From: Lachnospiraceae bacterium
Lineage (GTDB): Bacteria; Bacillota; Clostridia; Lachnospirales; Lachnospiraceae
Length of the DNA stretch: 64,000 nt
Reading direction: 5' to 3'
NCBI GenBank assembly: GCA_017557525.1
Contig: JAFYYN010000105.1
Location: 34,367 to 98,366 of the forward strand
Made by a program: the position numbers and the translations under genes. Shown piece by piece: positions 16,496 to 26,415 of this stretch (position 1 is its first letter; every line of letters begins with the position of its first letter). The notes under the pieces are model-generated. The model had not been told where the DNA came from, made no database searches, and was given only the letters and a program-made list of their open reading frames with translations.

Positions 16496-18589
16496 TTAAA
16501 CAAGTGCATTTGTGTCAAGGATGAGAGCTATCTCTCCATCGCCTAAGACTGTTGCGCCGCTGATGATCTTTGAGTTATTGATGTACTTGCCGATGGACTT
16601 GATAACTATTTCGAGCTGTCCTATAAGGTCATCAACGATAAGACCGGCCTTCTTTTCTCCCTTTGCCACAACTACCATGGTTACGGTATTCTTTTCCTCA
16701 CGTCTTACGGGCACATCAAGTATATCTGCCATGCGTACAAGCGGTATAACACTGCCGCGAAGGTTAACGACCTCTTTTCTTTCAACCCTCTTTATCTCTT
16801 CGATCGGGATATCCTCGATGGTATCGATGCTTCCCAAAGGGATCGCATACTTCTCATCGCCTATGATTACCATAAGTGACTGGATGATCGCAAGTGTCAG
16901 CGGAAGTCTTATAGTAAAGGTAGTACCCTGTCCCAATGCAGTCCTGCACTCTACAGTACCGCTTAAGGACTCGATCTTTGACTTAACTACATCAAGACCA
17001 ACGCCACGTCCGGATACGTCCGAAATCTTGTCAGCTGTGGAGAAGCTTGGCTTAAACAGAAGATCTATGAAATCCTTCTCGGTCATAGTCTCTGCCTGCT
17101 CCTCGGTAATAGTGCCTTTTTCTATAGCCTTTGCCTTTACCTTTTCGGTATTAATTCCGCCACCGTCATCACTGCACTCGATAACTACGCTGTTACCTTC
17201 CTGATATGCATTTAAGAATATGGAGCCTGTTTCAGGCTTGCCTAAGCTCTTTCTTACCTCAGCACTCTCAAGTCCGTGATCTGCAGAGTTACGAAGTATG
17301 TGCATCAGAGGATCACCGATCTCATCGATAACAGTACGATCAAGCTCTGTCTCCTCACCGGACATATACAGCTCCATAGGCTTGTCAAGCTTTTTGGAAA
17401 GATCCCTTATCATTCTGGGGAATCTGTTAACTACGCTCTCAATAGGAACCATCCTTACCTTCATAACGCTCTGGTGGATGTTTCCGGTAATTCTTTCAAG
17501 ATATTCTATCTGCTCATTATATGCGGAACGCTTTTCCTTCCCGGCATAATCGTCGGGAGAAATCGATGCAAGACCGTTCTTTGCTATGATAAGCTCGCTA
17601 ACCAGGTTCATCAGATCGTCAAGCTTTTCAATATCAACACGTACGGAACGGTTAACGACAGCCTTCTTTGCAGTTGTCTGACCTGCAGGCTTCTGTGTTG
17701 AAGCGGCTGCCGCAGCAGAAGCTGTAGGAGCCTGAGGAACAGGCTTTTTCTCCTCTTCCTTCTTTTCTTCGTCCTTAACCTCAGCAACCTCTACATTATC
17801 AAAGGTTACCTTCTCAATTGTTACTTCCTTTACCTCCGAGACATTAAGCACACGCTTTCTCAAGTCCTCGGGAGCTGCCTTTGAAAGTACGCATACAACA
17901 AAGCTTAAGTCAAATTTTTCGTCCTCTATCATCTGGGCATCGGGTACGGATTTGATGATCTCACCGAACTCCTCGACTGCCTTAAATACCAGATATGCTC
18001 TTGCAGCTTTGAGCAGGCAGGACTCCTGTAGATCAACATGGATCTCGTAGGTTGTAAGGCCCTGGGATGCTGCTTCCTTTATGGCCATCTTCTCATGGTC
18101 GGCATATGCAACCGAATTAGCCTTAGGAGCTTCAGCTTCTTCCTTTTTAGGTGCAGGCTCCTCCTTTTTAGCAGGCTCGGGAGCTGCTGCCTCACCCTTT
18201 AAGCCCACCTCAAGCTCATGTGCAAGCGTGTCAATAAGGGGCTGATTGTCATTCATCCCCTCATCCTGAGTGTTTATGATATTATCCACATATTCCTGAA
18301 GAGCATCAAGACCTTCGAAAAGGCAGTCCGTAAGCTCCGGTCTTACCTTCATCTTTCCGCTTCTTATCTCCTGGAAAACATTTTCCATATCATGGGTTAA
18401 TTTCTGCATTCTCTTGTAACCCATGGTCCCCGCCATACCCTTTAAGGAGTGGGCGGCACGGAATATCTCATTAATGGTGTTTTCATTTTCCGGCTCTTTT
18501 TCCAAGATAAGAAGATGCTCATTTAGTGCCTGAAGATGCTCCTTAGCCTCTTCAATAAATACCTCCAGATACTGGCTAACGTCCATCAA
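16496..18589 (-). CDS. cheA: Chemotaxis histidine kinase CheA
   Basis: A 697-residue CheA with all five domains: P1 histidine phosphotransfer (RAAHSLKGMAGTMG, phospho-accepting His47), an Ala/Pro/Glu-rich linker, a P2 response-regulator-binding domain (~175-265), P3 dimerisation (~315-385), P4 kinase (N box SADHGLES, G1 DDGGGI, G2 GRGVGLDVV) and P5 CheW-like (~560-697). Presence of P2 implies that CheY exists in the genome even though no cheY is in this block. It overlaps cheB by four bases (ATGA). Confidence 0.96.
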   Translation of the reverse strand: MMDVSQYLEVFIEEAKEHLQALNEHLLILEKEPENENTINEIFRAAHSLKGMAGTMGYKRMQKLTHDMENVFQEIRSGKMKVRPELTDCLFEGLDALQEYVDNIINTQDEGMNDNQPLIDTLAHELEVGLKGEAAAPEPAKKEEPAPKKEEAEAPKANSVAYADHEKMAIKEAASQGLTTYEIHVDLQESCLLKAARAYLVFKAVEEFGEIIKSVPDAQMIEDEKFDLSFVVCVLSKAAPEDLRKRVLNVSEVKEVTIEKVTFDNVEVAEVKDEEKKEEEKKPVPQAPTASAAAAASTQKPAGQTTAKKAVVNRSVRVDIEKLDDLMNLVSELIIAKNGLASISPDDYAGKEKRSAYNEQIEYLERITGNIHQSVMKVRMVPIESVVNRFPRMIRDLSKKLDKPMELYMSGEETELDRTVIDEIGDPLMHILRNSADHGLESAEVRKSLGKPETGSIFLNAYQEGNSVVIECSDDGGGINTEKVKAKAIEKGTITEEQAETMTEKDFIDLLFKPSFSTADKISDVSGRGVGLDVVKSKIESLSGTVECRTALGQGTTFTIRLPLTLAIIQSLMVIIGDEKYAIPLGSIDTIEDIPIEEIKRVERKEVVNLRGSVIPLVRMADILDVPVRREEKNTVTMVVVAKGEKKAGLIVDDLIGQLEIVIKSIGKYINNSKIISGATVLGDGEIALILDTNALV

Positions 18590-19374
18590 TTTCCTCCGTT
18601 TCCGTCTGTGGATAGTTTAATACCCGTGACCCTTGTAATAGCATCAGCGATCGCTTCAAGCGGCAGCACCTCATCTGCAAGCCCCGCCTTTCTTACCATG
18701 CCCGGCATCCCATCAACCGCGCTGGTCTTCTCGTCCTGAGCTATAACATATACATTTTTCTTTTCGTACAATTCCCCTATGCCCCTGGTTCCGTCGGACC
18801 CCATTCCGGTAAGCACAACACATATGATCTCATCAAGATCAAGCTTCATCAGAGATTCAAACATGATATCCGCGCAAGGTCTGAGACCGCTCCTCGGAGG
18901 CGTGTCAAGCAAGGATATATACAGTCCGCTCCTGCGCCCTGTAATGCTTAAATGTTTACCGCCCTTTGCGATATACATATGACCTTTTCTAAGCTTGAAC
19001 CCGTTTTCTGCCTCTGTTACGGTTATCTCAGATTTTTCGTCAAGCCGTTTTGCCATCGAATCTGTAAATCCGCTCGGCATATGCTGTACCATGATGACCG
19101 GTGCATTAAGATCCTTGGGAAGCTTCGGAATGATCTTTGCCAATGCATTCGGTCCTCCGGTCGAAGCACAGATAGCCACAAGTTTATTAGAATTAAGCGG
19201 AACATTTTTATGCGGAAGCTTTTTAAACTCCCTTTTCAGCATATATGACATCGGACCGAAGCCCTCTGTTTCCTGCCCGCCATTCACTTCGCCTGTCTGC
19301 TTATTGTCTATTATATCAGATTCGATACTACTCATGAGTGCAGAGTCATTTTTTTCTGATATTTTTTTAATCAT
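18586..19374 (-). CDS. cheB: CheB methylesterase lacking an intact receiver domain
   Basis: Removes methyl groups from chemoreceptors and can deamidate them. The C-terminal methylesterase domain (~62-255) is complete with the triad Ser71 (ICASTGGPNA), His98 (VQHMPSGF) and Asp194 (GMGSDGT). A normal CheB is about 350 residues with an N-terminal receiver domain; this one is 262. Its first ~25 residues, KNDSALMSSIESDII, resemble the first strand and helix of a CheB receiver (DDSALMR..SDII), while the phospho-acceptor region is absent. The gene overlaps its neighbours by four bases on both sides, leaving no room for a frameshifted receiver. It would not be activated by CheA phosphorylation. Confidence 0.88.
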   Translation of the reverse strand: MIKKISEKNDSALMSSIESDIIDNKQTGEVNGGQETEGFGPMSYMLKREFKKLPHKNVPLNSNKLVAICASTGGPNALAKIIPKLPKDLNAPVIMVQHMPSGFTDSMAKRLDEKSEITVTEAENGFKLRKGHMYIAKGGKHLSITGRRSGLYISLLDTPPRSGLRPCADIMFESLMKLDLDEIICVVLTGMGSDGTRGIGELYEKKNVYVIAQDEKTSAVDGMPGMVRKAGLADEVLPLEAIADAITRVTGIKLSTDGNGGN

Positions 19375-20126
19375 AGGCCGTTTTCTTTCTGCCTCTGGCG
19401 TCTTTCTTCGCTGAATATGTACCTTACTATATTTTCTCGTATCTCTTTCTTTATCTTTTTAAACTCACAGCGGTACTCCATCTTTCCCCGCTGGTTTGCG
19501 ACCTCGTTGATACCGATTATCTTGGCCTCGGCCTCAACGTCTATTTCCTCGTCAAGGCTGAATCTCACAAGCAGCATGGTACCGTTTTCGTGTTTTTCCA
19601 TGGAGCTGAATTTTAATCCGCCGCCGCTGACGTTTACTATGGTTCCGTCTAAGCTCAAGCCCTCAAGCTGTTCGAGTTTTTCCGTTACCAGCCTCTTTTC
19701 CCGGTCATCCTTATATGCTTTTTTCTCCATAAAGTAACGGAGTCTCATCTCAAGCTCGCTTATCACCCTGTAGCTTAAGGGGATTATTTTTTCGAGTCGG
19801 AAATACTGACGGCGCTGATCCCTCTTAAATTCGGAAATAATATCTAAAACCAGGTAAAAAACATTATTCTGCCTTAATCTGTTCTTTACCTCGCATTTGC
19901 ACATATATATACCGTTGTTTGTCAGGAAGCTCAGTTCATATCTGCTTCCAATCTCAAGCGGCACAAGATGGCCGGACTCAATCGGGACAGCTATATTCAT
20001 CCTGTAATCATCGATGATATCAAGGACCTGGCTCTGATAGGTCTTTGGTTCTGTCTCAGTTGTCCTGGCCTGATATATGCTTTTCAATTCTATGCGGTCT
20101 CCGACCTTTAATATGTTTTTCAGCAT
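19371..20126 (-). CDS. PilZ-domain flagellar brake protein, YcgR/YpfA (MotI)-like
   Basis: A 251-residue c-di-GMP receptor. An N-terminal YcgR-type domain (~1-105) precedes a C-terminal PilZ domain whose c-di-GMP signature is visible as DQRRQYFR near residue 110-117 and NVSGGGLKFSS near 170. Such proteins bind c-di-GMP and slow the motor through MotA or the switch. It is encoded between flhG and cheB, overlapping cheB by four bases, so the brake is made with the motor. Two GGDEF proteins in the window could supply its ligand. Confidence 0.9.
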   Translation of the reverse strand: MLKNILKVGDRIELKSIYQARTTETEPKTYQSQVLDIIDDYRMNIAVPIESGHLVPLEIGSRYELSFLTNNGIYMCKCEVKNRLRQNNVFYLVLDIISEFKRDQRRQYFRLEKIIPLSYRVISELEMRLRYFMEKKAYKDDREKRLVTEKLEQLEGLSLDGTIVNVSGGGLKFSSMEKHENGTMLLVRFSLDEEIDVEAEAKIIGINEVANQRGKMEYRCEFKKIKKEIRENIVRYIFSEERRQRQKENGL

Positions 20127-20143
20127 ATCGTCATCCTTCCGGG

Positions 20144-21073
20144 TTACTTTCTATTGGTTTGAGGCTCCTCGTCCTGCGGTTTCTTTTTCTTTTTATATAT
20201 GCTCTTCATCCATCGGCTGAACAGCTGGGCAATACCTTTTTTATCGGACTCTGCGGATCCTGATACCAGCTTTTCGGCTATGGACTGTATTGCCTTTACC
20301 GAAGCAGAACGCGGTTCCGCCAGCGTTATCGGCTGCTGCTGCATTATCGCTTTTCCGCAGTTGATATCGTCAGGTATGGCTCCCACGAGCTCTATCTTTA
20401 GATTCAGAAATTTCTCTACAACAAGACTAAGCTTTTCATAGAGAGCATCGCCCTCTTCCTTTGTCTTTATGCGGTTAGCGACCATCCTTATTACTGTATC
20501 GTCCTTGGAAAAACCGTTCCGCCTGTTTAATGTTTTAAGCAGTGCATAGGCATCCGTGATCGAGGTAGGCTCAGGAGTTGCTACCAGCAGTACCTCGTTG
20601 CTTGCGGAAACAAACTCCAGCACAGAGTCAGAAATACCGGCACCTGTATCCACAAGTATGATATCAGCCAGTTCATCGAGTTCGTATAGCTTTTGTACCA
20701 GGTATACAACCTGTTCCCTTGTAAGCCTGGAAAGCTCCTGGATGCCGGACCCACCGGATATGAAACCGATACCCTCGGGTCCCTGTATTATTATGTCCTT
20801 TAATTCTTTGCCTCTGAACATCAGATCTGCCAGATTGTAATCAGGTCTGATGCCAAGCATTACTTCAATATTTGCCAAGCCGAAATCGGCGTCAAGTATT
20901 ATTACTTTTTTGCCGAGCCGGGAAAGCTGTATTGCCAGATTGACGGTCAGGGTGGATTTTCCGACTCCTCCCTTTCCGCTTGTGACCGTTATTACCCTTG
21001 AGACCTTGCGATCCTTTTTCTTCTGCTCCTGCTGCTTAGTGACTAAGAGCCTTAACTGTTCGGCCTGATCCAT
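20144..21073 (-). CDS. flhG: FlhG (MinD-like ATPase regulating flagellar number and placement)
   Basis: A 309-residue ParA/MinD-family ATPase. The deviant Walker A TSGKGGVGKSTLTVNLA lies at ~32-48 and the ADFGLANIEVMLG block follows; DTGAG appears in the switch region. A C-terminal amphipathic, basic tail (RWMKSIYKKKKK) suits membrane targeting. FlhG acts with the SRP-type GTPase FlhF to set flagellar position and number. Its ATG overlaps the flhF stop codon by one base (TGATG), implying translational coupling. Confidence 0.94.
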   Translation of the reverse strand: MDQAEQLRLLVTKQQEQKKKDRKVSRVITVTSGKGGVGKSTLTVNLAIQLSRLGKKVIILDADFGLANIEVMLGIRPDYNLADLMFRGKELKDIIIQGPEGIGFISGGSGIQELSRLTREQVVYLVQKLYELDELADIILVDTGAGISDSVLEFVSASNEVLLVATPEPTSITDAYALLKTLNRRNGFSKDDTVIRMVANRIKTKEEGDALYEKLSLVVEKFLNLKIELVGAIPDDINCGKAIMQQQPITLAEPRSASVKAIQSIAEKLVSGSAESDKKGIAQLFSRWMKSIYKKKKKPQDEEPQTNRK

Positions 21074-22308
21074 CAGTCACTGCCTCCCAAGAGCTGTTTT
21101 GCTATCATCTGTGCGTCAAGCCGTGATATGTCGTTGGGAACTTTCTGTCCAAAGGTTGCATAGGATAACGGAGCTCCGGTCAAAAGCTTCACGTTAAAAA
21201 CATTTCCAAGGGTTTCTGTTTCGTCAAGCTTAGTAAATATAAGCCTGTACTTTGTAATTTCCGAGTAAGCCTCGGTGATCCTTATAAGATCCTTATATTT
21301 TGTGGTAATGCTGAGTACAAGGAAAATATCGCGCTGCTCTTCCGGTATAGCATTTATCAGCTTTTCGATATCCTCACGCTGCTGCTTGTCACGATGTGAA
21401 CGCCCTGCGGTATCGATCATTACGATATCGTAGTTTTTCATTTCCTCGTAGGCATCTTTAAGCTCCGTATCGGAATAAACTACCTTTAACGGCACATCCA
21501 GTATCTCGGCATAGGTTTTAAGCTGATCCACCGCTGCTATCCTGTAGGTATCGGAGGTAAGCAGTGCCACATTGAGCTTTTTATCAAGCTTGAGCTTTGA
21601 AGCAAGCTTTGCAATAGTGGTGGTTTTTCCAACTCCTGTAGGGCCGATAAAGAATACAAATCTTGCCTTTCCGCTGGTAACGCCCATCACCTCGGTTTTC
21701 CCAAGCTTAAGGACTATCTTCTGATAAATGCCCGAGAGCATGTTCTCTATCGATGCATCCTTTTTAAGGGTTGGCTCTATCTCACTTATAAGCTGGGTGA
21801 TGTACTTTTCATCAACCTCATTTGAAAGCAGCTGCTCCTTTACAAGTGCCAGGCACTCGTTTTTCTTTTCCTCTTCTTTGTCCTCTTCCTTTTTTTCCTC
21901 TTCCTTTACATCGGCAGTCTCAGCCTTGCTCTCCTTTGCCGCCTTTATCTGTTTTTCAAGCAGGCTTGCGATATTCGAGATCCGCTGTTCGAGCTGTTTT
22001 GTGTTTTCTGCGGAAGATTCAGGCTTATCTTTTTCCAATATACCCTTGTCATCGTCCTTGTCGTCAAGGATGATCTCAGGATTATCCTTAAACATCGCCC
22101 TTATGCTCTCGCGTCTTGAAAGCTCTGTTTTGGGCGGTGTTTCATCCAGAGCCGCCGTAATCTCATATATGGGCTTTTTAAAGAGGCGTGCGAGTCCCTT
22201 CGGCTTTATCACCTTCACGTTGGTGACAATGGCTTCCTTACCCAGCTCGTCTTTAGCGAGCAGGATAGCCTCTTTTTCTGTATTCCCTTGAAATTTTTTG
22301 ATTATCAA
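21073..22308 (-). CDS. flhF: FlhF, SRP-type GTPase for flagellar placement
   Basis: A 411-residue flagellar SRP-like GTPase. An acidic, low-complexity B domain (~80-170, Glu/Lys runs) precedes the N and G domains; the P-loop FFIGPTGVGKTTTIAKLA, the IDTAGR motif and the guanine-specificity TKLDET are present. FlhF recruits early basal body parts to the membrane and pairs with FlhG, encoded immediately downstream. It overlaps flhA by four bases. Confidence 0.94.
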   Translation of the reverse strand: MIIKKFQGNTEKEAILLAKDELGKEAIVTNVKVIKPKGLARLFKKPIYEITAALDETPPKTELSRRESIRAMFKDNPEIILDDKDDDKGILEKDKPESSAENTKQLEQRISNIASLLEKQIKAAKESKAETADVKEEEKKEEDKEEEKKNECLALVKEQLLSNEVDEKYITQLISEIEPTLKKDASIENMLSGIYQKIVLKLGKTEVMGVTSGKARFVFFIGPTGVGKTTTIAKLASKLKLDKKLNVALLTSDTYRIAAVDQLKTYAEILDVPLKVVYSDTELKDAYEEMKNYDIVMIDTAGRSHRDKQQREDIEKLINAIPEEQRDIFLVLSITTKYKDLIRITEAYSEITKYRLIFTKLDETETLGNVFNVKLLTGAPLSYATFGQKVPNDISRLDAQMIAKQLLGGSD

Positions 22309-24353
22309 TTAACCGTCACCATCCCAACTGACTGAAGTTCTACATCCGAATCTATCTCGGAATATGATATTACTATTAGGTCAGGGAAGTAATCCCTTGA
22401 CAGCCTCTTAAAGTACATCCTGACTATGGGAGAGGTAATGATTATAGGATTCTTTCCCATATCCTCCAGTGTCTTTACCTGCTCCTCTATGGAATCCATG
22501 AGTTTCCTGGTCTTTTCAGGATCATAATTTATGTAAGTTGTCTGCTCCGTGGTCTTTACGGATGCCATGATCTCCTGCTCTACCTTAGGATCAAGCGTTA
22601 CTACCAGATTCTTTTCTCCCTTAGGGAAGTACTTGGTGGAGATAGCACGCTTTAAGCTCTGTCTTACATATTCTGTAAGCACATCCGTATCGTGCGTCGT
22701 TGTTGCATAATCTGCAAGCGTTTCAAAAATAGTTACAAGGTCTCTAATTGAAATACCCTCTCTAAGCAGGTTCTGGAGTACCTTCTGTATCTCGCCTACT
22801 CCTAAGAGCTTTGGTACAAGCTCTGATACAAGGGTATCGTTTGCGTCCTTGATGTTGTTGATAAGGTTCTGTACATCCTGACGGGTAAGCAGCTCGTCAA
22901 GATGACGTCTGATAACCTCGGTAAGATGTGTTGCAATGATCGAAGGAGGATCAACAACCGTGTAGCCGTAGGATTCCGCACGCTCCCTCTGGCTCTCGGT
23001 GATCCAGATCGCAGGCAGATGGAACGAAGGCTCGAAGGTAGGTATACCTGTGATCTCCTCTTCAACATAACCGGGGTTCATTGCCATATAGTGGTCAAAC
23101 AGTATCTCTCCCTCGGATACTGGAACGCCTTTTATCTTAATTACATACTGGTTAGGATTAAGCTGGATGTTATCACGAAGTCTGATGGTAGGCACTACAC
23201 ATCCAAGCTCAAGTGCTATCTGACGCCTGATAAGTACAACTCGGTCTAACAGGTCACCGCCCTGGTTTGCATCCGCAAGAGGTATGATACCGTAACCGAA
23301 TTCAAGTTCAATCTGGTCAACCTGCAATAGCTGGGTAACATTTTCCGGCCGTCGTATTTCCTCCGCTGCCGTTTCCTCGGTCGTAACCTCTTTCTCGACC
23401 TCTTTTGTCTTTACCTTCTTCTCGATGCTCCTGCCAGCTGCTAAGAACATAGCTCCAAAGGGAATAAAGATAAGTGAGGGAAGAGGCGTAAGTCCAAGCA
23501 CGATCATTGCCGCTCCAACCATGTAAAGTACTCTTGGGATCGAGAAAAGCTGTGATACAAGGATATCTCCGATATCGGAATCCTTTGATACCTTCGTTAC
23601 CAGCATACCGGTAGCCAGCGATATCATAAGTGAAGGCATCGAGCTTACAAGTCCGTCACCTATGGTAAGCATACCGTATTTCTGAAGTGCATCACCTGCT
23701 GAAAGTCCCTGAGAGGTAACGCCCATTGCGATACCACCGCCAAAGTTTATAAGCGTGATGATAAGACCCGCTACCGCGTCTCCCTTTACGTATTTCGTAG
23801 CACCGTCCATGGAACCGAAGAATGTGGACTCTTCCTGTATCTTCTCTCTTCTTTTCCTGGCCTCTTCATCCGTTATGGCTCCGGTATTTAAGTCCGCGTC
23901 GATAGCCATCTGCTTACCTGGCATGGCGTCGAGGGTAAATCTTGCGGTTACTTCCGACACACGCTCGGAACCTTTGTTGATTACGAGGAACTGTATCAGT
24001 ATAATGATTATAAATACGATGGCGCCGAGGATTATATTGCCTCCGCCTACGAATTCACCGAATTTTGTGATAACCGTTCCGGGATCTCCCTTTGCAAGTA
24101 TCAGTCTCGTTGAGGATACGTTAAGCGATATCCTGAAGATCGTGGTCATCAGCAGTATCGTAGGAAAGCTTGACATCTGTAGCACATCCGGTGCAAACAG
24201 GGAATTAAACAGCACTATCATCGCTATAGACATGTTGAAGGCTACCAGCACGTCCAGCATGATCGAAGGTATGGGTACTATAAAGAACACGATTACAGAC
24301 ATTACGTATACGCCGATCATGTAGTTAGATAATGTCTTGAAATTCAGCTTCAT
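22305..24353 (-). CDS. flhA: Flagellar export gate protein FlhA
   Basis: A 682-residue FlhA. Eight membrane segments fill about residues 15-320, with the conserved cytoplasmic FHIPEP-type loop (RFTLDAMPGKQMAIDADLNTGAITDEEARKRR, given here in part) near 145-175. The C-terminal ~340 residues form the cytoplasmic substrate/chaperone docking domain. It is the main nonameric ring of the type III export gate. It lies 22 bases after flhB. Confidence 0.97.
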   Translation of the reverse strand: MKLNFKTLSNYMIGVYVMSVIVFFIVPIPSIMLDVLVAFNMSIAMIVLFNSLFAPDVLQMSSFPTILLMTTIFRISLNVSSTRLILAKGDPGTVITKFGEFVGGGNIILGAIVFIIIILIQFLVINKGSERVSEVTARFTLDAMPGKQMAIDADLNTGAITDEEARKRREKIQEESTFFGSMDGATKYVKGDAVAGLIITLINFGGGIAMGVTSQGLSAGDALQKYGMLTIGDGLVSSMPSLMISLATGMLVTKVSKDSDIGDILVSQLFSIPRVLYMVGAAMIVLGLTPLPSLIFIPFGAMFLAAGRSIEKKVKTKEVEKEVTTEETAAEEIRRPENVTQLLQVDQIELEFGYGIIPLADANQGGDLLDRVVLIRRQIALELGCVVPTIRLRDNIQLNPNQYVIKIKGVPVSEGEILFDHYMAMNPGYVEEEITGIPTFEPSFHLPAIWITESQRERAESYGYTVVDPPSIIATHLTEVIRRHLDELLTRQDVQNLINNIKDANDTLVSELVPKLLGVGEIQKVLQNLLREGISIRDLVTIFETLADYATTTHDTDVLTEYVRQSLKRAISTKYFPKGEKNLVVTLDPKVEQEIMASVKTTEQTTYINYDPEKTRKLMDSIEEQVKTLEDMGKNPIIITSPIVRMYFKRLSRDYFPDLIVISYSEIDSDVELQSVGMVTVN

Positions 24354-24375
24354 AGCACCCTCCTTTCACTATATT

Positions 24376-25524
24376 TTATATTTCCTCTTTCAGGGAATAT
24401 ACATAAGCGAGGACCTCAGCGGTCATCTGGTAGAGCTCCTCGGGTATTTCCTCATCGATCTCCACGTTATGGTAGAGCATTCTGGCAAGGGGCTTATTCT
24501 CTACTATAGGGATATCGTATTTTGCAGCCTCTTCCCTGATCTTCTGAGCTAAATAGTCAGCACCCTTTGCGAGAAGTATGGGTGCCTCAGCCTTTGATTT
24601 ATCATACTGTATTGCACAGGCTAAATGCGTAGGGTTTGTGATAACTACATCGGCCTGCGGCAGCTGCTGCATCATTCTCCTCTGGGACGCTTCCCTCATC
24701 CTCTGTCTGATCTGTCCCTTTATCTTGGGATCGCCTTCAGTCTGCTTGAACTCGTCCTTTATTTCCTGCTTGGACATTCTCATGTCTTTTTTGAACTTGA
24801 ATTTCTGGTAGATATAATCCGCAAGACCAATGACCAGATAGATTATTGCCACCTTAAACCCAAAATCAAGCACCTTTTCGCCGATATACATTACCGCGTC
24901 AAACAGGTTCATGTCATAAAAGGCATTTACAAGTCCTGCAGAATCACTGAGCTCCGAATAGGCAAGGTACCCGATAACTCCGATCTTGATTATGGCTTTT
25001 AAGAGCTCCACCATTTTATCAAGTGAAAATATCCTCTTAAATCCATTTATAGGATTTAATTTACTGAATTTAGGCATCAGGGGCTTTAATGTAGGCTGCC
25101 ATTTTACCTGTGCCACATTTATGACTATCCCCAAAACTACGGCTATGGCAAAGCAGGGCAGACAGGTAAGTAATATAGTCCACAGTGCACTATCAATAAA
25201 TGCCGCGGCGTGATTGACGGTAAAAACACCCTTTGAATAGGTTTCTATGGTGTTATAGTATTCCGGAAACGAATCCCAGAAATTTCCGCCTATGTACCCG
25301 ACAAATACCTTTAAGCTCCCGAACAATGCCAAAAGCGTAACTGCGGTAGCCAGCTCCTGGCTCTTTGCAACCTGACCTTCTTTACGGGCGTCATCCAGTT
25401 TTTTGGGCGTAGCTTCCTCGGTCTTGTCTCCTCCTTCGTCATTTGCGAAGAACTGGAGGTTAAAGACTAAGAGTGAAAGATCCTTATCTAATTCCTCTCT
25501 CGTGTATCTCACGCCCATAAACAT
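24376..25524 (-). CDS. flhB: Flagellar export switch protein FlhB
   Basis: A 382-residue FlhB that controls the change from rod/hook to filament export. The N-terminal EEATPKKLDDARKEGQVAKS, four membrane segments (~60-245) and the autocleavage motif NPTH at ~297-300 within DVVITNPTHLACAIQY are present. The start could be a few codons downstream of 25524 because no ribosome site is obvious; the family block begins near FFANDEGGDKTEEAT. A short palindrome separates it from fliR. Confidence 0.96.
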   Translation of the reverse strand: MFMGVRYTREELDKDLSLLVFNLQFFANDEGGDKTEEATPKKLDDARKEGQVAKSQELATAVTLLALFGSLKVFVGYIGGNFWDSFPEYYNTIETYSKGVFTVNHAAAFIDSALWTILLTCLPCFAIAVVLGIVINVAQVKWQPTLKPLMPKFSKLNPINGFKRIFSLDKMVELLKAIIKIGVIGYLAYSELSDSAGLVNAFYDMNLFDAVMYIGEKVLDFGFKVAIIYLVIGLADYIYQKFKFKKDMRMSKQEIKDEFKQTEGDPKIKGQIRQRMREASQRRMMQQLPQADVVITNPTHLACAIQYDKSKAEAPILLAKGADYLAQKIREEAAKYDIPIVENKPLARMLYHNVEIDEEIPEELYQMTAEVLAYVYSLKEEI

Positions 25525-25588
25525 TTTCTGTGCTTTCTCTCCTATTATCAGTCCACTTTTATGGTTTGCTTTTCCATTTTTTAACTCA

Positions 25589-25610
25589 GACTTCCCCTCT
25601 AGGTGAAGTC
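25589..25610. repeat. Short palindrome, probable degenerate copy of the dispersed repeat
   Basis: GACTTC and GAAGTC flank CCCTCTAGGT, giving a stem-loop whose CTTCCCCT...AGGTGAAG core matches the second palindrome of the dispersed repeat copies at 6470 and 43994. It lies between fliR and flhB. Confidence 0.5.
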
Positions 25611-25632
25611 ATTGGGATAGTCGACAGAATAA

Positions 25633-26415
25633 TTATCCCGGCTCAAAATATGATATAGCCGTTCTCATGAGGTCGAACATTTCGTCAAATATCAGTTCTC
25701 CTACTGTCGGTATAAGCTGCATTACTATGAGCATAACTGCCAGACCGACGAAAACCTTTAGCTGCATACCGATAACAAACATGTTCATCTGCGGTGCTAC
25801 CTTTGCCATAATGGCAAGTATGGCATTTACTATCAAAAGAGCAGCAAATATCGGAAGTACTATCCTGAATGCTATCACAAAAAAGTCAACTATATATTTT
25901 AAACCCACATTATAGATCAAAGGATTTATGATAACTCCTCCGACCGGTACCACCTTAAAGCTGTCTATTAAGGCATCAATCAGATAGTGATGCATATAGG
26001 TTATCATAAGCACAAGCATCACGGCATATTCGTAAACGACACCGCTGACCGTTACCTGAGTGGAGGTTACGGGGTCAAATTCGTTTACCATCGAAAACCC
26101 GATCTGCATATCCATCATATGTCCGGCAAGACTCAGTATCTGATAGCTTACATTTGCCAGGAAACCCAGGATCACTCCCGCCAGTAAGTTTTCGGCAACT
26201 ACTATGGCATACCCCACAACACCCATATATTCCAACGGCTCATACGGGGTTGCCTGAAAAAGCACCAGTGACAGTAAAAGCGTAAAACCGATCTTTGAGG
26301 TACGCGGCGAGTTTTTCAGGCTGAAAAAAGGTGCAGTATAAACAAAGCCGGAAACCCTGACCAGTATTACCACGAAAAATTCAAGCTGTTGTAATGTAAA
26401 AACCTGATCACTCAT
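25633..26415 (-). CDS. fliR: Flagellar export protein FliR
   Basis: A 260-residue polytopic inner-membrane protein of the export gate core (FliPQR). About six hydrophobic segments are seen. FliR-type blocks are FFVVILVRVSGFVYTAPFFS near the N-terminus and MVNEFDPVTSTQVTVSG in the middle. It overlaps fliQ by four bases, the usual fliP-fliQ-fliR order. Confidence 0.94.
   Translation of the reverse strand: MSDQVFTLQQLEFFVVILVRVSGFVYTAPFFSLKNSPRTSKIGFTLLLSLVLFQATPYEPLEYMGVVGYAIVVAENLLAGVILGFLANVSYQILSLAGHMMDMQIGFSMVNEFDPVTSTQVTVSGVVYEYAVMLVLMITYMHHYLIDALIDSFKVVPVGGVIINPLIYNVGLKYIVDFFVIAFRIVLPIFAALLIVNAILAIMAKVAPQMNMFVIGMQLKVFVGLAVMLIVMQLIPTVGELIFDEMFDLMRTAISYFEPG

Noticed and set aside
16512-17204. 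Long plus-strand open frame opposite cheA
   Set aside because: Antisense shadow of strongly conserved CheA domains; translated product is low-complexity hydrophobic/Ser-rich.
18586-20126. Frameshift hiding a CheB receiver domain
   Set aside because: The PilZ frame is intact up to a four-base overlap with cheB, so no receiver-coding sequence is available in another frame.
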